From a virus: DNA of 40,294 bases. Position numbers and translations under genes: made by a program. This document shows positions 8,378 to 17,330 of the stretch, in pieces; the stretch's first letter is position 1, and every line of letters begins with the position of its first letter. The notes under the pieces are model-generated. The model was not told the origin of the DNA. It saw nothing but the letters and a program-made list of their open reading frames with translations, and made no database searches. The stretch is from IMG/VR virus record IMGVR_UViG_3300002460_000012, positions 1 to 40,294 of that record; one strand, written 5' to 3'.

Positions 8378-9370
8378 CTATGAGTCTCCGCCAGAAGTCC
8401 TGCCCTGGCGATTGAGGTTATTGCAAACCAAGTTACCTGCCCAATACAATCTACCAACCAGAATATCCTGATTGGTTGGAGCTATGAAATCCCTGATTGT
8501 CATATCCCTATCGGCGTGAACAAGTAGTTTAAAATACTTGAGGTTTAACATGTAAAGAGTATTCGCAGGCTGAAAACCGTCCGCCAATACTGTCGCCCCG
8601 TGGAAATTGATAGTCGGGAAGTCAACATCTCCCACTGTAGGTTCTTTTCCCCTGTAATCATAATTGATTGTCCCTGTCAACGCCGTCAGAAGATTGGCGA
8701 AACCAGAAGCAGTCATCGTAACTACCGTAGGTATTTCATCTCCTCTTGTCAAAAGGACAAATAGGCTTCTCATCGAGGTCAAACCATTGGTAGCAAACGC
8801 CGTTATGGTAGTCCCCAACTGATGCCTCCAGAAGCTGTAAGTTGCCCTCGACAGTGTTCCTACCGTTCCCGTTGTCGCAGATGTGGTCAGATAGGTTTGT
8901 AACCCCGTTATCCCTAAGTCGCTGTCAGCCTCATCGGACATAATACCGATAGATGTTCCTGCCATGTCATTCTTTGCACTCTCTTGAGCCGTCTCAATAA
9001 GAGTTTCAAGATAGTTGACTATGGCGGTATCATCGCTACCGGAGTTTTTAAGAAGGTTAGTTCCGGAAACCGTTATAGCCCAAGTAAGATGCTTTCTTTC
9101 ATAGATAGCAGTCGTTACCGGGTCGGCCTCAACGGTATCACCAAATACCGTTGCGCCAGTATAAGCAGTTCCAGTCTGTAGCTCCTTAAATACCGGAAGC
9201 CAATATTGTCTGCCGCCGGATTCATATTCCTTATGCCCCATCTTGTTTAAGAAATGAAGCAGTGGAATACGGGCAGTAATATTGTCCGCAATCTTCTGTG
9301 CGACTTTAGGATTGGTCAGGGTATTTATGGTCGTCAGTGATAACGACGAAATCGAATTAGGATTCGCCAT
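8378..9370 (-). CDS. Major capsid protein
   Basis: 330 residues. Position directly after an acidic scaffold-like gene, size and composition fit a phage coat protein. Features resembling phage capsid families with an HK97-type fold are an N-terminal helix (LTNPKVAQKIADNITARIPLL), a GGRQYWLPVFKEL strand region (E-loop-like area), and a C-terminal segment where FKLLVHADRDMTIRDF and LVCNNLNRQG end the protein. No signal peptide. HK97 fold assignment is inference; the capsid role is well supported by order portal, scaffold, capsid. Confidence 0.8.
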   Translation of the reverse strand: MANPNSISSLSLTTINTLTNPKVAQKIADNITARIPLLHFLNKMGHKEYESGGRQYWLPVFKELQTGTAYTGATVFGDTVEADPVTTAIYERKHLTWAITVSGTNLLKNSGSDDTAIVNYLETLIETAQESAKNDMAGTSIGIMSDEADSDLGITGLQTYLTTSATTGTVGTLSRATYSFWRHQLGTTITAFATNGLTSMRSLFVLLTRGDEIPTVVTMTASGFANLLTALTGTINYDYRGKEPTVGDVDFPTINFHGATVLADGFQPANTLYMLNLKYFKLLVHADRDMTIRDFIAPTNQDILVGRLYWAGNLVCNNLNRQGRTSGGDS

Positions 9371-9390
9371 AAATTACTCTTTTCTCTCCT

Positions 9391-10308
9391 TTATTTTTTA
9401 CTTGTATCTATAAGGTCTTTCAGAAAACCCTTCCACGGCTTCTTTACATCCAACTTTTCAGAAGCACTTGTAATCCCGCTTCCTGAAGAACTTATAGCGT
9501 TTACATTACTATTAGGTTTCTTTGTTTTTGCGAGAAGAGATTGCTCGATTTCTTTCGGTTCAGCCCTGAAGAAAAGCACCTTCTGCGGTGAGACATTGAA
9601 CTTTACAGCCTCATCCATAATTACATCACGATACTTTTCAATAAGGTCTTTGCCGTATTCTTTTGAAAGTTCATTTATCTGGGTTTCGATTTGACTTTTT
9701 TTGGTTTCAGTATGGCTTCCAAGAAGCAACCCTAAACTTTTCTCAATAGAGTCTATTTTCCTGGTCAAGTCATCTAACCCAGTTTCTTCTTTCAAAAGTT
9801 CCCTTGCTTCCTGAAGGTTTTTTATCGCTTGTTGGCGTTCTTCCAACGCAATACCTGACATAGCCTCGATTTCCTTTATCTTCTTATCGAAACCACGCAC
9901 GGTTTTGTTATTGTCAGAAACGACAGTTTTTGACTTCTTCAACGCATCTAAAGCGGTTTCTGGAGTAAAGCCAAGATTGACTAATTCCTCCATAGCCCTT
10001 TCAAGTGTCTCCACCTTCTTTTTAGATTCATTAAGTTCGGTCAATTTCTGCCTTATGCCTTTATCCCCAAGCGATAACTTTTCTTCCGCAAGTTTCTTAA
10101 TTCGAGGTCTATCCTGCTCTGGCACATCGGATAAATCAACCTTGATTCCCGATATTTCGACAGTTGTTTCACCAGACTTTGTGTCAACTGCTTGGCTTCC
10201 TGATGTGTGCGTGGTATCGGTCGCATCAGTCTTTGAGGTATCCGCCACCTTCGTGTCATTCAAAGCTGATTTGAGAGTATCCCTTACACTTGTATCATTA
10301 CCCGCCAT
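9391..10308 (-). CDS. Scaffolding protein
   Basis: 305 residues, acidic and helical. The first 50 residues are Asp/Thr/Ser-rich and disordered. The middle (about 80-240) has coiled-coil repeats rich in Lys, Glu and Leu, and the C-terminus ends with a short basic/aromatic motif (KKPWKGFLKDL) typical of coat-binding tails of scaffolds. It precedes the capsid gene by 20 bases. It should guide procapsid assembly and leave before or during packaging. Confidence 0.75.
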   Translation of the reverse strand: MAGNDTSVRDTLKSALNDTKVADTSKTDATDTTHTSGSQAVDTKSGETTVEISGIKVDLSDVPEQDRPRIKKLAEEKLSLGDKGIRQKLTELNESKKKVETLERAMEELVNLGFTPETALDALKKSKTVVSDNNKTVRGFDKKIKEIEAMSGIALEERQQAIKNLQEARELLKEETGLDDLTRKIDSIEKSLGLLLGSHTETKKSQIETQINELSKEYGKDLIEKYRDVIMDEAVKFNVSPQKVLFFRAEPKEIEQSLLAKTKKPNSNVNAISSSGSGITSASEKLDVKKPWKGFLKDLIDTSKK

Positions 10309-10354
10309 TGGTCATTTCTCCTTTCATTCATAAGCCCATAATAGGACTTATGTC

Positions 10355-10519
10355 CTATTTCCTACCAAGTATGTTGCCCGACTCAGAGCCGCCCGACCAT
10401 TGCTTATTCCCATTCTTGGAATCAAACATAGGCGATGTAATCGTAGAATTACCGCCTTGCTTTATTCCACCCGTCTTTCCGATGGGCTTGGTCGGAGGGG
10501 AAATTTTTTCACTACTCAT
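10355..10519 (-). CDS. Small disordered protein upstream of scaffold
   Basis: 54 residues (MSSEKISPPTKPIG...). The start has a strong AAAGGAGGGAG site six bases before ATG. The sequence is Gly/Ser/Lys/Pro-rich with no hydrophobic core, and ends NILGRK. Such small Gly/Lys-rich proteins occur in phage head operons. I do not recognise the family. An eight-pair inverted repeat with a four-base loop (10340-10359) overlaps its stop. Confidence 0.6.
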   Translation of the reverse strand: MSSEKISPPTKPIGKTGGIKQGGNSTITSPMFDSKNGNKQWSGGSESGNILGRK

Positions 10520-10548
10520 GAGTTCTCCCTCCTTTTCTTTGTTAAAAG

Positions 10549-10647
10549 TTATTTTCCGGCTATTGCGTTAAATATATTCCCTACATAGACACCGGCCCCC
10601 GCCAATGTATTTAATAACCCGTTCCACAAATTTATAATTACTGGCAT
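10549..10647 (-). CDS. Small hydrophobic protein
   Basis: 32 residues (MPVIINLWNGLLNTLAGAG...). A GAGGAGGTGAGG site precedes the ATG. The peptide is largely hydrophobic and Gly/Asn-rich, long enough for one amphipathic or membrane-associated helix. It sits between two head-operon genes with ordinary spacing, which supports it being real. Function unknown. Confidence 0.5.
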   Translation of the reverse strand: MPVIINLWNGLLNTLAGAGVYVGNIFNAIAGK

Positions 10648-10665
10648 CGTAATCCTCACCTCCTC

Positions 10666-10941
10666 TTATTTATGCACACCAGTTATTTTTTTCGCATTTG
10701 CGCTTGCATAAAATACTTGCTTACCTTTTTTACCTCCATACTGTTTTCGCATTGAAGCTATTATTTTCTCACCCTTTGCCGTCATAGGATTGTTAGGAGG
10801 AAAATGACTTGGAGACATCATCCCGCGGCTCTCTCCCTGTCCGGATAGGACTCTATGCATCATGTCTTTGTGCGTCATATCCTTATTCATCATGCTTGGA
10901 CTATGTTTTGTCATCTCCATAGCTTTCATCGTTATATCCAT
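10666..10941 (-). CDS. Met-rich small head-operon protein
   Basis: 91 residues. The N-terminal half is unusually rich in Met and His (for example MNKDMTHKDMMHR). The C-terminal half, GEKIIASMRKQYGGKKGKQ followed by VFYASANAKK, is a pattern I recognise from small phage proteins near portal and scaffold genes. Preceded by a strong AGGAGGTGATTT site. It is probably a virion or head-assembly component. The Met/His stretch could bind metal, but that is speculation. Confidence 0.6.
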   Translation of the reverse strand: MDITMKAMEMTKHSPSMMNKDMTHKDMMHRVLSGQGESRGMMSPSHFPPNNPMTAKGEKIIASMRKQYGGKKGKQVFYASANAKKITGVHK

Positions 10942-10952
10942 AAATCACCTCC

Positions 10953-11177
10953 TTAAAATCGTTGTCTTGCGAAATTTAATATCCCGCCTTTTGCCGGTTG
11001 AACAACATTTCCCTTAAAATCATTTACCAATCCTTCGGCGATTTTTAACATTCCAAAAGCTAAAATCTTATTTTGTATCGGGCCGGTTATGGTAATTCCT
11101 CCATTTGGTTTAAGGGTAATAACTAAACTGACTTCCTGCTGTTCCTGCGTTTCTATTTTTACCTGTTCTTCGCCCAT
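10953..11177 (-). CDS. Small conserved head-operon protein
   Basis: 74 residues. An acidic, Gln-rich start is followed by strands around SLVITLKPNGGITITGP and a helix ILAFGMLKIAEGLVNDF. The strand-strand-helix layout resembles small phage proteins found next to portal genes. It overlaps the 3' end of the zinc-ribbon gene by 19 bases, implying coupled translation. No function can be assigned. Confidence 0.6.
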   Translation of the reverse strand: MGEEQVKIETQEQQEVSLVITLKPNGGITITGPIQNKILAFGMLKIAEGLVNDFKGNVVQPAKGGILNFARQRF

Positions 11178-11518
11178 CTATACGCATCCTCCACGGCTTC
11201 GTGAATGTTCCTCTTTGAGGTTTCTCTTAAATTTCTTTCGTGATTTCTCTGGACTACTTCCATATCTTTCTTAGAAGTATCATCATGTTTATTATGCTCT
11301 TTAAGAAATCTCCTCCATTGGCTCTTTCCCCGTATCTCAACTGGTTGCCCAGTTACATGAATTGATGTGAACTCCCATAATTTGTCTTTAGAAGTGTAAA
11401 AATTACCTCCGAAGGAGTTTATGGGAGGGATTTCCTCAAAACATTTCCCGCACAAGATTTCCCTGTTATATCTTCTGATAGTGATTACTTCACCGCCACA
11501 TTTACTGCACTCTCTCAA
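11159..11518 (-). CDS. Zinc-ribbon protein (FmdB-like N-terminus)
   Basis: 119 residues. CSKCGGEV and ILCGKCFEE form a four-Cys zinc ribbon near the N-terminus (about residues 4-26). The remainder is helical and basic, with WRRFLKEHNKHDD in the middle and a charged C-terminus. Similar proteins lie next to phage portals. It overlaps the portal gene stop by four bases (ATGA). A role in DNA or protein contact during head assembly is plausible but unproven. Confidence 0.65.
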   Translation of the reverse strand: MRECSKCGGEVITIRRYNREILCGKCFEEIPPINSFGGNFYTSKDKLWEFTSIHVTGQPVEIRGKSQWRRFLKEHNKHDDTSKKDMEVVQRNHERNLRETSKRNIHEAVEDAYRWAKNR

Positions 11519-13539
11519 GTCCCTTCCCCTCCGATTTCTCTACCCTTTGAGGACACTCCCATATTGGCGATGGATTGAAGAATATCCCCTTCATCAGTAA
11601 TGCCCTGTCTTGTTATTTCGGGATTAGTGGATTGAGTCGGAGGCCTCCTATCGCCTGCCTGCGGTTTAATTCCCATACCCATATATTTACCATGTTCAAG
11701 TATGTGCAAATCCACCATTTCTTTTCCTGCCGCTTCCTGATGAGCCTGGATATGAACCGTATGATTTTCATTTGGAGAAACAAGCTGTGGCACGCCGGAA
11801 ATAAGGAGTTTATTTTCTTCCATAGCCACTCTTATTTCCTCATCATCATTAGATAAGATAATCTTATCCACATCTTTTACATATTTGAATGTTTTAAATG
11901 TTAATCTTAACGCCTCATCCTTTTTAAGCCTTTCAGGGGCTATTGACCCAGCGATAGAAATGGCATCAAGCCACTGCTTTCTATCAACAGTTTCGTCTTT
12001 AGGCGGGGCAGTAGAACCAGCGTCAATCCTGAATTGGAGTTCTGCCTTGATTATTCTACGCCTATCATTAGGATTATCTGGAAGCGACGGCCACATATTC
12101 TCCGTAACGGGTTTTCCTATTATCTCTTGAACTTTCTCTTTCGGATAGAATTGCCAAGCAAGTTGAGCCAAAGCTCTCGCCACGCCTACGGTAAAATCCT
12201 CGACCACATCAACCCTTGCGGAAGCCTTTAATTGGAGTCCAGATTGGGCGATCGTGGCTTGAGCCGCCGTCCTCTGGCCCGGTTGGGCCTGGAACATGAG
12301 TTGGCCCATATTTGTCCCCATTTGCAAGTCTTGTTTAATCAAAGCGTCCACATTATAGACATCAGGCGGAAGTGAGGGAATAGTCATGCTCTGAACGCCC
12401 TGTAATGAAGGGACTACGATTATCTGAACACTTTCATTTTCTTCGAGTTGATTTATCTGTTCTTCCGTATATAGCCCGTTTTGGACTAAGATGATAGCGT
12501 TGGCTCTTTTACGGTGTTTAACCATCATAGTCCTTGAACTGGCTTGTTCTAAAATAAGAGGGAAGATTGGCGTGATAGCGTTTACAGGATACGGGTTGGA
12601 CTCATCTTCCTGCGGCAAGGTTTCCTCGAAGATTAGAGGTTTATACGGGAAACCATCCATATCGTAGGGCCAATCTCCCTCAAAATGAATATCGTTATCG
12701 GAAAAGGTAAGTCTCTTTTGTTCTCTTCTATCCCAGGCGTGGTAAAGCCTTAAAATCCTATTCTCATCATCCTCATAATTTCCTCTGTCATTGGAGTAAG
12801 ATGGTTTTTTAATTTGGCTTGAGCCGTCTTTTTCTGAAATCTCTTTAGTTCCTTTAGCCTTATCCTTATTTTTATAAAGGGGATTTGATTTAAAATCCAC
12901 CATAGACACATCTTCTATTTCTATCAACCAAGGCATTTTACCTATTTCATGATACCCCGGAGGCATAAGCATGGCGTGGGAAGGAAGCCAGGAAACAAAG
13001 AGAGAGTATTCTTTAATGTTCAAATCGAGTATGCCCTTTTCCTCAGGAAGAAGATTCTTTTCTTCTTTAAGTCTACCGAGTAGGGCGTTCTTAATATCTT
13101 TAATCAAACTCTTTTGATTTATTTCATCTAACTTTGAGACATCTTCTTCTATCTTGGCGGTATAGCCTAATTTTAACCACCCCGGCGGAGTCAGGAAGGC
13201 CGATAGAATCGCTTTTTTAAATTGTTGTTTAAGGCCAAGCTCTCTCCATTCGTAATTGACTACTTCTTCCATAGTCTCGGCAAAACCCTGGGAAGACCCG
13301 TCAATGTCTCTTGCCTTGATAAACATATAGGGGTCTCTAAAATACACAAGAGGGACTAAATTCGAGACATACCAGTTAGCAAAATGGACATCTACTCTCT
13401 CTGGGTCTACTCCTCCATAAAGTTTCTCAAAGAACTTGCAGTTATAAAGGTCTATGGAATTTTTCCAGATATTTTTCTGTTGCGACTGGACTCCTAAAGC
13501 CTTTTCTTTTCTTCCTATCCAAATATTGTGTTCGCTCAT
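11515..13539 (-). CDS. Portal protein
   Basis: 674 residues, close to the large portals of P22-type phages. It follows the large terminase by one base and precedes the scaffold/capsid set. Typical features are N-terminal helices with aromatic residues (WYVSNLVPLVYFRDPY), a central beta wing, the long MGTNMGQLMFQAQPGQRTAAQA region resembling the helix next to the tunnel loop, and a Gln/Glu-rich C-terminal part. It should form the dodecameric DNA channel at the unique capsid vertex. Confidence 0.85.
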   Translation of the reverse strand: MSEHNIWIGRKEKALGVQSQQKNIWKNSIDLYNCKFFEKLYGGVDPERVDVHFANWYVSNLVPLVYFRDPYMFIKARDIDGSSQGFAETMEEVVNYEWRELGLKQQFKKAILSAFLTPPGWLKLGYTAKIEEDVSKLDEINQKSLIKDIKNALLGRLKEEKNLLPEEKGILDLNIKEYSLFVSWLPSHAMLMPPGYHEIGKMPWLIEIEDVSMVDFKSNPLYKNKDKAKGTKEISEKDGSSQIKKPSYSNDRGNYEDDENRILRLYHAWDRREQKRLTFSDNDIHFEGDWPYDMDGFPYKPLIFEETLPQEDESNPYPVNAITPIFPLILEQASSRTMMVKHRKRANAIILVQNGLYTEEQINQLEENESVQIIVVPSLQGVQSMTIPSLPPDVYNVDALIKQDLQMGTNMGQLMFQAQPGQRTAAQATIAQSGLQLKASARVDVVEDFTVGVARALAQLAWQFYPKEKVQEIIGKPVTENMWPSLPDNPNDRRRIIKAELQFRIDAGSTAPPKDETVDRKQWLDAISIAGSIAPERLKKDEALRLTFKTFKYVKDVDKIILSNDDEEIRVAMEENKLLISGVPQLVSPNENHTVHIQAHQEAAGKEMVDLHILEHGKYMGMGIKPQAGDRRPPTQSTNPEITRQGITDEGDILQSIANMGVSSKGREIGGEGT

Positions 13540-13540
13540 C

Positions 13541-15208
13541 TTACCTCGCCTTTGATAATATTCTTTTCACTCTCGTAACAGCCATTGTCTTATGAATCAT
13601 GCCGAGGGTGAGAAAAGGATTTCTCATCTTCATCCTATCCATCGAGTTATAAAAATTATCCCAGTCATCCGCCGTCATCCCAGTCTTTTTGTCAAGAGTT
13701 TTTATTCTTTGTCCTAATATAAATTCTTCCTCAAACAATTGAGATTGAGCGTCTAAAATATCATCGTGTGAAGTATGCGGAAATTGTAAAAATTCCAACC
13801 TGAAATCCTGTATAAAGTCATGGACTTTTCCATCGTAGATAGACGTGAAATACAACCTTTTGGGCCATAAGATTGACCCTGCCTGATAGCGTCCGGACAG
13901 CCTTTGCTCAATCCTGTCTTGCTTAGAGGCGTGGGAAGATTTGGTCTCTTGAATAAGAAAGAAAACCTTATCCCTAATTTGCCTCTCTTTTATGACTTCC
14001 AAATCCCCGTGCCTGCCGCCTAATACCTCATACTTCACCATTTTGAGGTTCTTAGAGTTTTTTACAAAATTAAATAATATATCTATGCGTTGGAATGATG
14101 TTAATTTATCCCTTACCCCATTTAAGAGATAACACTTCCCTTCTGAATCAAACCCCCAATGTTCGATGACCGTATAGTCGCTTTTCTTGTTCTGCGTGGA
14201 GGCAGGGTCTACGCAGATATATTCGCTCAACCCTTCGGGCAATGTGTCGTAATAATTTATCCATTCATCCCTGAATTTACGGTCTTTAGGGTTAACGGGA
14301 TTTAAATAATACTGCGCTGAGAACTCATAACTCGACATCGAGGGGTCGTCCATCAGTTTTTGTATGCCTTCCTCCGTGAAGCGTTCCTTAAAGAGAATCT
14401 CTCCCGCATCATTCTTTATCGGAACGATAGATTTCTTGAACTCGTTATTCTCTTTCAATTCCGAATAGAGGTCGGCGTAATGATAAGTAGTCCCTACGAC
14501 ATCCTCTTTGGGGTATAAGGGGTTATCAAATAACTGTCTAAGGGAGGCGTAGTAGTCTTTGGTGAGTTTAATCTGTTCTTCATTGGTAACCGAAAGGCGG
14601 GTTACCAGGTCATCCAATTTCATATAATCGAAGTGGAAGCCTGTCAGGTTAGTCCCGACCCCTGCGCACATCACGGTAGGTTCTTTTAATATCTTTACCC
14701 TATTTACAACAGTAAAGTTCTCCGTAGTCCCGAACTCTATTTTCCCATCTTTATTGGGCGTAGGACAAAATTCCTTAAAAAAGAACCTGAAATCCTCATT
14801 GGAAGTAAAATGTTTTTTGATGTTATTAAGGAATGACTTGGCTATATCGAGGGTATTAGAACCAATAAGTATTCTTATATTTACTGAGTTTATTATAAGG
14901 AATATAGTGTGCGCTTCGGTGATTAAACTGGATTTAAAATGACTCCTTGCCCATAACCATAGCTTTCGGGGGTATTCAATATCAACAATATCCCTGATTA
15001 AAGAATAATGAAAAGCCCCTATGTCCCTATAACCTAACAAGAACACCAAAGCAAGAAAATCCTTCTTAAAGACCTCGTCTCGATAGATATACCTTAAAGC
15101 CTCCGCTTTAGCCGTATCATCATACTCCGTATCAGAGATGACTCTTTGAATGAAGTCCTTGACTTCGGGTGAGATAAAGTTATCGTATATATCGAACTTA
15201 TTAGCCAA
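13541..15208 (-). CDS. terL: Terminase large subunit (packaging ATPase-nuclease)
   Basis: 555 residues. The ATPase half has a Walker A-like ARSHFKSSL (87-95) and a Walker B-like YMKLDD (195-200). The nuclease half starts with YICVDPAS (catalytic Asp about 334), a second acidic site is likely near VKYEVLGG (about 391-398), and the final acidic pair is in TSHDDILDAQ (479-488). It drives ATP-powered DNA translocation into the procapsid through the portal and cuts the concatemer. It lies between small-terminase-like and portal genes, the canonical order. Confidence 0.9.
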   Translation of the reverse strand: MANKFDIYDNFISPEVKDFIQRVISDTEYDDTAKAEALRYIYRDEVFKKDFLALVFLLGYRDIGAFHYSLIRDIVDIEYPRKLWLWARSHFKSSLITEAHTIFLIINSVNIRILIGSNTLDIAKSFLNNIKKHFTSNEDFRFFFKEFCPTPNKDGKIEFGTTENFTVVNRVKILKEPTVMCAGVGTNLTGFHFDYMKLDDLVTRLSVTNEEQIKLTKDYYASLRQLFDNPLYPKEDVVGTTYHYADLYSELKENNEFKKSIVPIKNDAGEILFKERFTEEGIQKLMDDPSMSSYEFSAQYYLNPVNPKDRKFRDEWINYYDTLPEGLSEYICVDPASTQNKKSDYTVIEHWGFDSEGKCYLLNGVRDKLTSFQRIDILFNFVKNSKNLKMVKYEVLGGRHGDLEVIKERQIRDKVFFLIQETKSSHASKQDRIEQRLSGRYQAGSILWPKRLYFTSIYDGKVHDFIQDFRLEFLQFPHTSHDDILDAQSQLFEEEFILGQRIKTLDKKTGMTADDWDNFYNSMDRMKMRNPFLTLGMIHKTMAVTRVKRILSKAR

Positions 15209-15217
15209 TTTTAAGAC

Positions 15218-15496
15218 TTAAGTTAAGGAATTAGATAAGATATAATCCTTGTCATTAATAGTAGATAACCCTAAAGACTTCCTCCAATGATATATACACA
15301 TACCATCATGGTTAGGTATATAGAGACCAAAGCAAGTCTCTACCTTACAAGATAGTGGTGATTTATAGTGAGGGTATTTAAGGGGAACGCTAACTTTAGG
15401 AACGCTAAGGAACGCTAACTTTCTACATTTGGAAGAACAGTATTTAGCTGAATTACGCTTACTTTTAAACTCTTTATTACATACCTTACATATCAA
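15218..15496 (-). CDS. Zinc-finger protein between terminase genes
   Basis: 92 residues. CKVCNKEF then YCSSKCRKL forms a four-Cys knuckle (about residues 3-24), the same pattern seen at the N-termini of HNH endonucleases in this genome. A second Cys/His group (CKVETCFGLY, CIYHW) follows. No nuclease motif remains, so it could be a DNA-binding protein or a decayed endonuclease fragment. It begins downstream of the small terminase and ends nine bases before the large terminase start. Confidence 0.6.
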   Translation of the reverse strand: MICKVCNKEFKSKRNSAKYCSSKCRKLAFLSVPKVSVPLKYPHYKSPLSCKVETCFGLYIPNHDGMCIYHWRKSLGLSTINDKDYILSNSLT

Positions 15497-15627
15497 TTGT
15501 AATACCTTTTTTCTAAAATGCTAAAAAATTTTATGTGGCGTGGAGAGGGAAAGTTATTCATATCTCCTCTCCCCTTACCCACCCCGACCCTTTTTACATA
15601 TTCTATAACCTATTACTATATAATGAC

Positions 15628-15996
15628 TTATGGATGCAGTATAGATGATAGTCTATGCTTTGTAAGTAAGGAGTGAGAGTTATCTTCTATTGATAGGTCT
15701 GTTTTATGCTTTTCTGTCATATCTTTAGTAGCGAGTGCCTGGCCCAAAGTATACTTTACTTTGCCTGACTCAAGTCCTTCTTCGCATACTTTCCATGCTT
15801 TATCAATAATCTTTCTCTTAGTAGCTTCTGTCATTATCTCTTTATCAACACACTTTATCACAGGGATGTCATGTCCATGATGATTATATGTAGCTTCCGA
15901 ATACCCGGCGGCTTTTAATGCCTGAACTTTAGATTTACCCTTTAACCTTGCTTCTTTGACTATCTGCTTTCTTATAGGGTTTATTGTTGTTGGCAT
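15628..15996 (-). CDS. Terminase small subunit-like protein
   Basis: 122 residues. The N-terminus carries a helix-turn-helix signature (KGKSKVQALKAAGYSEATY) characteristic of small terminases, which bind the packaging start site and recruit the large subunit. The rest is helical and charged. It is the first gene of the leftward late unit and precedes the large terminase. A palindrome AAAGTATACTTT (15746-15757), matching the operator-like site at 17713, lies inside the coding sequence. Confidence 0.65.
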   Translation of the reverse strand: MPTTINPIRKQIVKEARLKGKSKVQALKAAGYSEATYNHHGHDIPVIKCVDKEIMTEATKRKIIDKAWKVCEEGLESGKVKYTLGQALATKDMTEKHKTDLSIEDNSHSLLTKHRLSSILHP

Positions 15997-16199
15997 ATAG
16001 GTTTTATCTTATTTATTATTATATAGGGGCTATTCGCCCCCTTGAAGTCTCCTCACTATTACACATTACCTTGCGGACTTTAAAAATACCCTCTAATCGC
16101 CTATTACAGGCACGAACTCCTACTACCCTATACCCAAGTATGCCTTTATTTACGATTGATATTACTTTTGTTAAGGATAAAATATTTACATCTTACCCT
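15996..16199. other. Gene-free control region between late and rightward units
   Basis: This 200-base stretch lies between the small-terminase start and the rightward promoter. It holds the candidate late promoter, a GGGGC/GCCCC hairpin (16025-16039), and an open minus-strand frame without any usable start codon. No RNA gene is recognised. Confidence 0.5.
16018..16046 (-). promoter_or_regulatory. Candidate promoter of the late (terminase) unit
   Basis: On the minus strand a perfect -10 TATAAT (16018-16023) follows TTCAAG (16041-16046) with a 17-base spacer; the -35 matches only three of six consensus bases. Transcription would begin near 16011, just ahead of the small-terminase ATG at 15996. 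A GGGGC/GCCCC hairpin sits in the spacer. The weak -35 could require an activator, fitting late timing. Confidence 0.4.
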
Positions 16200-16227
16200 T
16201 GACAATCGTCATATCATAGTGTATACT
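16199..16227 (+). promoter_or_regulatory. Near-consensus sigma70 promoter of the rightward unit
   Basis: TTGACA (16199-16204), a 17-base spacer and TATACT (16222-16227) give an almost perfect host-type promoter. Predicted start is near 16234, about 30 bases before the first ORF. The last 11 bases, TAGTGTATACT, are identical to the leftward early promoter at 29164-29192, with the same spacing. Confidence 0.8.
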
Positions 16228-16264
16228 ATCTATTGAGAGTTGAGAAGCTCTTTGACAGTATCGG

Positions 16265-16735
16265 ATGAGGCGGAGCAAGAGTAAGCGGCCCTTAAAAACT
16301 CGAAAGAGGCGGCCTCAAAGTAAGGGTAAGGGCAGAATGGAGAAAGACCCAATGGACACATTACAAGCGGTATATTTTGGGCAACGACACGCTGATTTTG
16401 CTCATAACGATTTCGCTATTCTTCAGCGTATAGCGAGATTATCCAAAAAACACCAAAAGCAATGCGAAAACGATTGTAATGGTGCAGGGATGGTTAAGGG
16501 CCAGATGTTTTATACCGGCAATATTGACAATTACGCACAGCGTCAATATGGCTATGGTGTAAAATCTGGTATCCTTGAAGATGGGGAAATAACGGTATTC
16601 CAAGCCGAAATAGGAAAGATTGAAAAGAAAATCAATCAACTTATACATGGCACGAAATTCACCGTTGAGTATCAACACGACCCAAGAGGATGGACAGTAA
16701 AAGTATCTTACGAAAAAGATTTTATAAACTGGTAA
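16265..16735 (+). CDS. Unknown early protein with basic N-terminal tail
   Basis: 156 residues from ATG 16265, the first gene after the strong promoter. The first 24 residues are almost all Arg, Lys, Ser and Pro. No ribosome site precedes this ATG, whereas an internal ATG at 16337 has a modest AAGGG before it, so the true protein may be 132 residues. The body is polar, with one Cys pair (CENDC) and an alpha/beta C-terminus (KFTVEYQHDPRGWTVKVSY). I do not recognise it; an early host-takeover or DNA-binding role is inference. Confidence 0.65.
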   Translation: MRRSKSKRPLKTRKRRPQSKGKGRMEKDPMDTLQAVYFGQRHADFAHNDFAILQRIARLSKKHQKQCENDCNGAGMVKGQMFYTGNIDNYAQRQYGYGVKSGILEDGEITVFQAEIGKIEKKINQLIHGTKFTVEYQHDPRGWTVKVSYEKDFINW

Positions 16736-16862
16736 CATAACCGCTTTTACCTTTACTAATCCGATATTGTCATACTTTAATGTAGCCCATATGTTTATTA
16801 TTATCTTTTAAATATATGGCGGGTTCAAAGCCCCTAATACAGATGAAAGCGAGGTGATACGA

Positions 16863-17045
16863 ATGGATAAACTATTAAAACTAATAAAACAGTATCAATC
16901 CTTAACTAATGCAGGAATAATGCTTGAAGGTATGCGGATTATTCTCGCACTCGACGATGAGATAACAAGGTTAAATGGTAATGTTAAAGCAGGAAATAAC
17001 TGTTGCACATTACGAGAATCAGTATCAGAAATGTTATTTAAATGA
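16863..17045 (+). CDS. Small unknown early protein
   Basis: 60 residues from ATG 16863 (MDKLLKLIKQ...), preceded by GCGAGGTGATACGA. A helical N-terminal half (EGMRIILALDDEITRLN) is followed by a short Cys pair. It lies in the rightward operon with similar small genes. No family recognised. Confidence 0.6.
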   Translation: MDKLLKLIKQYQSLTNAGIMLEGMRIILALDDEITRLNGNVKAGNNCCTLRESVSEMLFK

Positions 17046-17076
17046 TAAAAGCATAAACTAAAAGGAGGTGAGAAAG

Positions 17077-17298
17077 ATGATTAAAGATAGAGTTACTGGA
17101 GAAAGATTTAACTCCATAAAATTTAAAGATTATTGCTTCGCTCATCGGCATATAGGAAGACATAAGGATTTTTTAGAGGTTTCCTTGTGGAAAGACCAAG
17201 ATTTACGAACTACCCTTTGCGTTGAGTGCGCCTCTACTAAACAAGATTATATTGCCGCTTGTAAAACAATATGGAAAGATTTAAAAAGAAAATTTTAA
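17077..17298 (+). CDS. Small Cys/His-containing early protein
   Basis: 73 residues from ATG 17077 with a strong AAAGGAGGTGAG site. It contains YCFAHRHIGRH and CVECAS, a possible zinc site split across about 35 residues, and a basic C-terminus. It is one of about a dozen small Cys-rich proteins in this genome. Function unknown; a role as a small host-protein inhibitor or nucleic-acid binder is only a guess. Confidence 0.65.
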   Translation: MIKDRVTGERFNSIKFKDYCFAHRHIGRHKDFLEVSLWKDQDLRTTLCVECASTKQDYIAACKTIWKDLKRKF

Positions 17299-17330
17299 CC
17301 ACCTCCTATGAGGCAGAAAGAGAGGATTTT

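Noticed and set aside
16000-16200. Open minus-strand frame upstream of the small terminase
   Set aside because: No ATG, GTG or TTG in frame until the last 15 codons.
16820-16850. tRNA-like GGTTCAAA before the 16863 gene
   Set aside because: Flanking bases do not form a T-arm stem and no acceptor or anticodon arms are found.
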